This document shows positions 58,196 to 64,000 of a DNA stretch of 64,000 bases, in pieces. A model generated the notes under the pieces. That model searched no databases and had not been told where the DNA came from. It worked only from the letters and a program-made list of their open reading frames with translations. Each line of letters opens with the position of its first letter. Position 1 is the first letter of the stretch. Position numbers and translations under genes: made by a program. The DNA comes from Molossus alvarezi. Taxonomy: Eukaryota; Chordata; Mammalia; Chiroptera; Molossidae. Location of the stretch: the NCBI GenBank assembly GCA_037176705.1, contig JBAWUJ010000075.1:62001-126000 (forward strand), written 5' to 3'.

Positions 58196-58666
58196 CGCCG
58201 CTCCTTTTTGGTCCCCCCACAGCCAGCCAGCTGCGCACCTGCCGCGCTTCGGGCCGAGGGCCACGCAGCCCACGCACGCACGCGCCCCAGCCCACGCCGG
58301 GGGCCGAGCGAGGGAATCTGGGGCCCAGAGGGGACCCCCCACGCCCCAGCAGCACACCAGCAGGCCGCCGCGCAAGGTGCCGCAACTCGCGGGCGCCCGC
58401 GCCCCCCCCGGTGGGGCAGCGCAGCCCCGTGGGGCGGACCCCCGGCCCCCCAGGCGCAGACCTTGGGGCCCCTGGACTGCGCATGCGCGGCCTGCCGAGC
58501 TCCGCGGTGAGGACCTGGTTCGAGGCTGGGCGGGACGGACCGCGCGCCTGGGTCCCCGAGAGCTGAGAGGGGCCGGTCCGCGCTCCGCCTGGCGGCCGGG
58601 GGGGCTGCCCGGGGGGCTGCCAGCCCCGGCGCTGGACTCTTAGGGCGCCTGGAGGCGGCCGCCAAC

Positions 58667-58787
58667 GTCTCCGGCCATACCACCCTGAACGCGCCCGATC
58701 TCGTGGGATCTGGGAAGCTAAGCAGGGTCGGGCCCGGTCAGGACTTGGATGGGAGACCGCCTGGGAATGCCGGGTGCTGTAGGCTTT
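58667..58787 (+). rRNA. 5S rRNA-type gene copy 100
   Basis: Majority gene, standard spacer, base -40 C. Confidence 0.9.
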
Positions 58788-59257
58788 CGCCGCTCCTTTT
58801 TGGTCCCCCCACAGCCAGCCAGCTGCGCACCTGCCGCGCTTCGGGCCGAGGGCCACGCAGCCCACGCACGCACGCGCCCCAGCCCACGCCGGGGGCCGAG
58901 CGAGGGAATCTGGGGCCCAGAGGGGATCCCCCCACGCCCCAGCAGCACACCAGCAGGCCGCCGCGCAAGGCGCCGCAACTCGCGGGCGCCCGCGCCCGCC
59001 GGTGGGGCAGCGCAGCCCCGTGGGGCGGACCCCCGGCCCCCCAGGCGCAGACCTTGGGGCCCCTGGACTGCGCATGCGCGGCCTGCCGAGCTCCGCGGTG
59101 AGGACCTGGTTCGAGGCTGGGCGGGACGGACCGCGCGCCTGGGTCCCCGAGAGCTGAGAGGGGCCGGTCCGCGCTCCGCCTGGCGGCCGGGGGGGCTGCC
59201 CGGGGGGCTGCCAGCCCCGGCGCTGGACTCTTAGGGCGCCTGGAGGCGGCCGCCAAC

Positions 59258-59378
59258 GTCTCCGGCCATACCACCCTGAACGCGCCCGATCTCGTGGGAT
59301 CTGGGAAGCTAAGCAGGGTCGGGCCCGGTCAGGACTTGGATGGGAGACCGCCTGGGAATGCCGGGTGCTGTAGGCTTT
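59258..59378 (+). rRNA. 5S rRNA-type gene copy 101
   Basis: Majority gene without C6T; GACC, AAGGTGCC, C8 spacer, 592 bp. Confidence 0.9.
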
Positions 59379-59849
59379 CGCCGCTCCTTTTTGGTCCCCC
59401 CACAGCCAGCCAGCTGCGCACCTGCCGCGCTTCGGGCCGAGGGCCACGCAGCCCACGCACGCACGCGCCCCAGCCCACGCCGGGGGCCGAGCGAGGGAAT
59501 CTGGGGCCCAGAGGGGACCCCCCACGCCCCAGCAGCACACCAGCAGGCCGCCGCGCAAGGTGCCGCAACTCGCGGGCGCCCGCGCCCCCCCCGGTGGGGC
59601 AGCGCAGCCCCGTGGGGCGGACCCCCGGCCCCCCAGGCGCAGACCTTGGGGCCCCTGGACTGCGCATGCGCGGCCTGCCGAGCTCCGCGGTGAGGACCTG
59701 GTTCGAGGCTGGGCGGGACGGACCGCGCGCCTGGGTCCCCGAGAGCTGAGAGGGGCCGGTCCGCGCTCCGCCTGGCGGCCGGGGGGGCTGCCCGGGGGGC
59801 TGCCAGCCCCGGCGCTGGACTCTTAGGGCGCCTGGAGGCGGCCGCCAAC

Positions 59850-59970
59850 GTCTCCGGCCATACCACCCTGAACGCGCCCGATCTCGTGGGATCTGGGAAG
59901 CTAAGCAGGGTCGGGCCCGGTCAGGACTTGGATGGGAGACCGCCTGGGAATGCCGGGTGCTGTAGGCTTT
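59850..59970 (+). rRNA. 5S rRNA-type gene copy 102
   Basis: Majority gene, standard spacer, base -40 A. Confidence 0.9.
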
Positions 59971-60440
59971 CGCCGCTCCTTTTTGGTCCCCCCACAGCCA
60001 GCCAGCTGCGCACCTGCCGCGCTTCGGGCCGAGGGCCACGCAGCCCACGCACGCACGCGCCCCAGCCCACGCCGGGGGCCGAGCGAGGGAATCTGGGGCC
60101 CAGAGGGGATCCCCCCACGCCCCAGCAGCACACCAGCAGGCCGCCGCGCAAGGCGCCGCAACTCGCGGGCGCCCGCGCCCGCCGGTGGGGCAGCGCAGCC
60201 CCGTGGGGCGGACCCCCGGCCCCCCAGGCGCAGACCTTGGGGCCCCTGGACTGCGCATGCGCGGCCTGCCGAGCTCCGCGGTGAGGACCTGGTTCGAGGC
60301 TGGGCGGGACGGACCGCGCGCCTGGGTCCCCGAGAGCTGAGAGGGGCCGGTCCGCGCTCCGCCTGGCGGCCGGGGGGGCTGCCCGGGGGGCTGCCAGCCC
60401 AGGCGCTGGACTCTTAGGGCGCCTGGAGGCGGCCGCCAAC

Positions 60441-60561
60441 GTCTCCGGCCATACCACCCTGAACGCGCCCGATCTCGTGGGATCTGGGAAGCTAAGCAGG
60501 GTCGGGCCCGGTCAGGACTTGGATGGGAGACCGCCTGGGAATGCCGGGTGCTGTAGGCTTT
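60441..60561 (+). rRNA. 5S rRNA-type gene copy 103
   Basis: Majority gene, standard spacer, base -40 A. Confidence 0.9.
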
Positions 60562-61031
60562 CGCCGCTCCTTTTTGGTCCCCCCACAGCCAGCCAGCTGC
60601 GCACCTGCCGCGCTTCGGGCCGAGGGCCACGCAGCCCACGCACGCACGCGCCCCAGCCCACGCCGGGGGCCGAGCGAGGGAATCTGGGGCCCAGAGGGGA
60701 TCCCCCCACGCCCCAGCAGCACACCAGCAGGCCGCCGCGCAAGGCGCCGCAACTCGCGGGCGCCCGCGCCCGCCGGTGGGGCAGCGCAGCCCCGTGGGGC
60801 GGACCCCCGGCCCCCCAGGCGCAGACCTTGGGGCCCCTGGACTGCGCATGCGCGGCCTGCCGAGCTCCGCGGTGAGGACCTGGTTCGAGGCTGGGCGGGA
60901 CGGACCGCGCGCCTGGGTCCCCGAGAGCTGAGAGGGGCCGGTCCGCGCTCCGCCTGGCGGCCGGGGGGGCTGCCCGGGGGGCTGCCAGCCCAGGCGCTGG
61001 ACTCTTAGGGCGCCTGGAGGCGGCCGCCAAC

Positions 61032-61152
61032 GTCTCTGGCCATACCACCCTGAACGCGCCCGATCTCGTGGGATCTGGGAAGCTAAGCAGGGTCGGGCCC
61101 GGTCAGGACTTGGATGGGAGACCGCCTGGGAATGCCGGGTGCTGTAGGCTTT
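61032..61152 (+). rRNA. 5S rRNA-type gene copy 104, C6T
   Basis: C6T gene, here joined to a 591-bp CCAAGCC spacer instead of the GACC/AAGGTGCC type, so it is a recombinant unit. Confidence 0.9.
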
Positions 61153-61622
61153 CGCCGCTCCTTTTTGGTCCCCCCACAGCCAGCCAGCTGCGCACCTGCC
61201 GCGCTTCGGGCCGAGGGCCACGCAGCCCACGCACGCACGCGCCCCAGCCCACGCCGGGGGCCGAGCGAGGGAATCTGGGGCCCAGAGGGGATCCCCCCAA
61301 GCCCCAGCAGCACACCAGCAGGCCGCCGCGCAAGGCGCCGCAACTCGCGGGCGCCCGCGCCCGCCGGTGGGGCAGCGCAGCCCCGTGGGGCGGACCCCCG
61401 GCCCCCCAGGCGCAGACCTTGGGGCCCCTGGACTGCGCATGCGCGGCCTGCCGAGCTCCGCGGTGAGGACCTGGTTCGAGGCTGGGCGGGACGGACCGCG
61501 CGCCTGGGTCCCCGAGAGCTGAGAGGGGCCGGTCCGCGCTCCGCCTGGCGGCCGGGGGGGCTGCCCGGGGGGCTGCCAGCCCAGGCGCTGGACTCTTAGG
61601 GCGCCTGGAGGCGGCCGCCAAC

Positions 61623-61743
61623 GTCTCCGGCCATACCACCCTGAACGCGCCCGATCTCGTGGGATCTGGGAAGCTAAGCAGGGTCGGGCCCGGTCAGGAC
61701 TTGGATGGGAGACCGCCTGGGAATGCCGGGTGCTGTAGGCTTT
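61623..61743 (+). rRNA. 5S rRNA-type gene copy 105
   Basis: Majority gene; CCAAGCC and GGGGTGGCTG spacer, twin of 62805. Confidence 0.9.
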
Positions 61744-62213
61744 CGCCGCTCCTTTTTGGTCCCCCCACAGCCAGCCAGCTGCGCACCTGCCGCGCTTCGG
61801 GCCGAGGGCCACGCAGCCCACGCACGCACGCGCCCCAGCCCACGCCGGGGGCCGAGCGAGGGAATCTGGGGCCCAGAGGGGATCCCCCCAAGCCCCAGCA
61901 GCACACCAGCAGGCCGCCGCGCAAGGCGCCGCAACTCGCGGGCGCCCGCGCCCGCCGGTGGGGCAGCGCAGCCCCGTGGGGCGGACCCCCGGCCCCCCAG
62001 GCGCAGACCTTGGGGCCCCTGGACTGCGCATGCGCGGCCTGCCGAGCTCCGCGGTGAGGACCTGGTTCGAGGCTGGGCGGGACGGACCGCGCGCCTGGGT
62101 CCCCGAGAGCTGAGAGGGGCCGGTCCGCGCTCCGCCTGGCGGCCGGGGTGGCTGCCCGGGGGGCTGCCAGCCCCGGCGCTGGACTCTTAGGGCGCCTGGA
62201 GGCGGCCGCCAAC

Positions 62214-62334
62214 GTCTCCGGCCATACCACCCTGAACGCGCCCGATCTCGTGGGATCTGGGAAGCTAAGCAGGGTCGGGCCCGGTCAGGACTTGGATGGG
62301 AGACCGCCTGGGAATGCCGGGTGCTGTAGGCTTT
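62214..62334 (+). rRNA. 5S rRNA-type gene copy 106
   Basis: Majority gene; CAACTCCCGG spacer, base -40 A. Confidence 0.9.
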
Positions 62335-62804
62335 CGCCGCTCCTTTTTGGTCCCCCCACAGCCAGCCAGCTGCGCACCTGCCGCGCTTCGGGCCGAGGGC
62401 CACGCAGCCCACGCACGCACGCGCCCCAGCCCACGCCGGGGGCCGAGCGAGGGAATCTGGGGCCCAGAGGGGATCCCCCCACGCCCCAGCAGCACACCAG
62501 CAGGCCGCCGCGCAAGGCGCCGCAACTCCCGGGCGCCCGCGCCCGCCGGTGGGGCAGCGCAGCCCCGTGGGGCGGACCCCCGGCCCCCCAGGCGCAGACC
62601 TTGGGGCCCCTGGACTGCGCATGCGCGGCCTGCCGAGCTCCGCGGTGAGGACCTGGTTCGAGGCTGGGCGGGACGGACCGCGCGCCTGGGTCCCCGAGAG
62701 CTGAGAGGGGCCGGTCCGCGCTCCGCCTGGCGGCCGGGGGGGCTGCCCGGGGGGCTGCCAGCCCAGGCGCTGGACTCTTAGGGCGCCTGGAGGCGGCCGC
62801 CAAC

Positions 62805-62925
62805 GTCTCCGGCCATACCACCCTGAACGCGCCCGATCTCGTGGGATCTGGGAAGCTAAGCAGGGTCGGGCCCGGTCAGGACTTGGATGGGAGACCGCCT
62901 GGGAATGCCGGGTGCTGTAGGCTTT
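62805..62925 (+). rRNA. 5S rRNA-type gene copy 107
   Basis: Majority gene; CCAAGCC and GGGGTGGCTG spacer. Confidence 0.9.
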
Positions 62926-63395
62926 CGCCGCTCCTTTTTGGTCCCCCCACAGCCAGCCAGCTGCGCACCTGCCGCGCTTCGGGCCGAGGGCCACGCAGCC
63001 CACGCACGCACGCGCCCCAGCCCACGCCGGGGGCCGAGCGAGGGAATCTGGGGCCCAGAGGGGATCCCCCCAAGCCCCAGCAGCACACCAGCAGGCCGCC
63101 GCGCAAGGCGCCGCAACTCGCGGGCGCCCGCGCCCGCCGGTGGGGCAGCGCAGCCCCGTGGGGCGGACCCCCGGCCCCCCAGGCGCAGACCTTGGGGCCC
63201 CTGGACTGCGCATGCGCGGCCTGCCGAGCTCCGCGGTGAGGACCTGGTTCGAGGCTGGGCGGGACGGACCGCGCGCCTGGGTCCCCGAGAGCTGAGAGGG
63301 GCCGGTCCGCGCTCCGCCTGGCGGCCGGGGTGGCTGCCCGGGGGGCTGCCAGCCCCGGCGCTGGACTCTTAGGGCGCCTGGAGGCGGCCGCCAAC

Positions 63396-63516
63396 GTCTC
63401 CGGCCATACCACCCTGAACGCGCCCGATCTCGTGGGATCTGGGAAGCTAAGCAGGGTCGGGCCCGGTCAGGACTTGGATGGGAGACCGCCTGGGAATGCC
63501 GGGTGCTGTAGGCTTT
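63396..63516 (+). rRNA. 5S rRNA-type gene copy 108
   Basis: Majority gene, standard spacer, base -40 A. Last complete copy. Confidence 0.9.
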
Positions 63517-63986
63517 CGCCGCTCCTTTTTGGTCCCCCCACAGCCAGCCAGCTGCGCACCTGCCGCGCTTCGGGCCGAGGGCCACGCAGCCCACGCACGC
63601 ACGCGCCCCAGCCCACGCCGGGGGCCGAGCGAGGGAATCTGGGGCCCAGAGGGGATCCCCCCACGCCCCAGCAGCACACCAGCAGGCCGCCGCGCAAGGC
63701 GCCGCAACTCGCGGGCGCCCGCGCCCGCCGGTGGGGCAGCGCAGCCCCGTGGGGCGGACCCCCGGCCCCCCAGGCGCAGACCTTGGGGCCCCTGGACTGC
63801 GCATGCGCGGCCTGCCGAGCTCCGCGGTGAGGACCTGGTTCGAGGCTGGGCGGGACGGACCGCGCGCCTGGGTCCCCGAGAGCTGAGAGGGGCCGGTCCG
63901 CGCTCCGCCTGGCGGCCGGGGGGGCTGCCCGGGGGGCTGCCAGCCCAGGCGCTGGACTCTTAGGGCGCCTGGAGGCGGCCGCCAAC

Positions 63987-64000
63987 GTCTCCGGCCATAC
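63987..64000 (+). rRNA. 5S rRNA-type gene copy 109, partial
   Basis: Only the first 14 bases (GTCTCCGGCCATAC) lie inside the window. The copy is cut by the window edge, not by a break in the array. Confidence 0.85.

Larger units (their letters stand above)
56302..58666 (+). repeat. Four-unit block matching 43294-45659
   Basis: C6T unit with GGGGTGGCTG, standard unit, CACTCC unit and C6T unit appear in the same order as at 43294, at an offset of 13008 then 13007 bp because of the C lost near 56544. Confidence 0.75.
1..64000 (+). repeat. 5S-type rDNA tandem array, 108 complete units
   Basis: The window starts inside a spacer and ends 14 bases into gene 109. Gene starts are spaced 589-594 bp apart, most often 591 (470-bp spacer). 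All copies face the same way and nothing interrupts them. Hand counts of sample lines give about 65% GC in the gene and 72-78% in the spacer, with CpG throughout. Length differences come mainly from the GGGGATCC/GGGGACC site (offset 260), the CCCGCC/C8/C9 site (offset 328) and a C5/C6 run near offset 362. The array continues beyond both window ends, so its full size is unknown. Confidence 0.98.

Noticed and set aside
1..64000. CRISPR array
   Set aside because: The repeats are 591 bp and include the spacers themselves; there are no short repeats with unique spacers.
1..64000. Bacterial or archaeal rRNA operon
   Set aside because: There is no 16S or 23S sequence, the 5S is the 121-base eukaryotic type with a Pol III internal promoter, and a T run ends each gene.
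1..64000. Interspersed elements (Alu, SINE, L1, LTR) in the spacer
   Set aside because: No A-rich tail, target-site duplication, LTR or Pol III SINE head is visible, and the spacer is the same throughout.

Overview
The whole window is one uninterrupted head-to-tail tandem array. There are 108 complete copies and one partial copy of a roughly 591-bp unit, all on the + strand. Each unit is a 121-bp 5S rRNA-type gene followed by a GC-rich, CpG-dense spacer of about 470 bp. I see no protein-coding gene, transposon, CRISPR array, tRNA or other inserted sequence. The host is a mammal, or at least a vertebrate. The gene has the mammalian 5S layout and length. An upstream element at -33 to -21 has the position and core of the mammalian 5S D box. 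A T5 Pol III terminator lies 9 bases past the gene end. The species cannot be named from this sequence; the unit is far shorter than the ~2.2-kb human 5S repeat.

The main result is that no copy is a normal 5S gene. Against the 5S sequence shared by mammals (from memory, numbering 1-121), the majority form carries A5C, C39G, T40G, C46G, T69C, T73C, T76G and A103G. C46G breaks a helix III pair and T76G hits the loop E bulged-G motif; both are in every copy. The internal promoter boxes A and C are nearly always intact. The likeliest reading is a homogenised 5S-derived macrosatellite or pseudogene array that may still be transcribed, not the cell's working 5S locus.

Layout. 1-17.9 kb is the most varied part. 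It holds two ancestral-like genes (3071 and 3664), a chimeric gene (6031), and several spacer lengths (590-594 bp units). A block of about eight units reappears 13 units further on. From about 17.9 to 31.5 kb the array is more uniform, with a tandem copy of an eight-unit block (22604 and 27335). From 31.5 to 35.6 kb, seven units in a row carry one-base indels, mostly in homopolymers, which looks like poor consensus sequence. From 35.6 to 64 kb there are eight-unit and three-unit higher-order patterns marked by C6T genes, a CACTCC flank and an AAGGTGCC spacer.

Terms used in the entries. 'Majority gene' means the eight-change form above. 'Standard spacer' is the 470-bp form. 'C8' or 'C9' spacers have CCCGCC at unit offset 328 replaced by 8 or 9 C. 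'GACC spacer' lacks the T of GGGGATCC at offset 260. 'Base -40' is A or C in CCC(A/C)GGCGCTGG upstream of the next gene. Each spacer also holds a perfect or near-perfect NRF-1 palindrome and an exon-like stretch bounded by a strong 3' splice-site-like tract and a GTGAGG donor-like site, so Pol II activity is possible but unproven.
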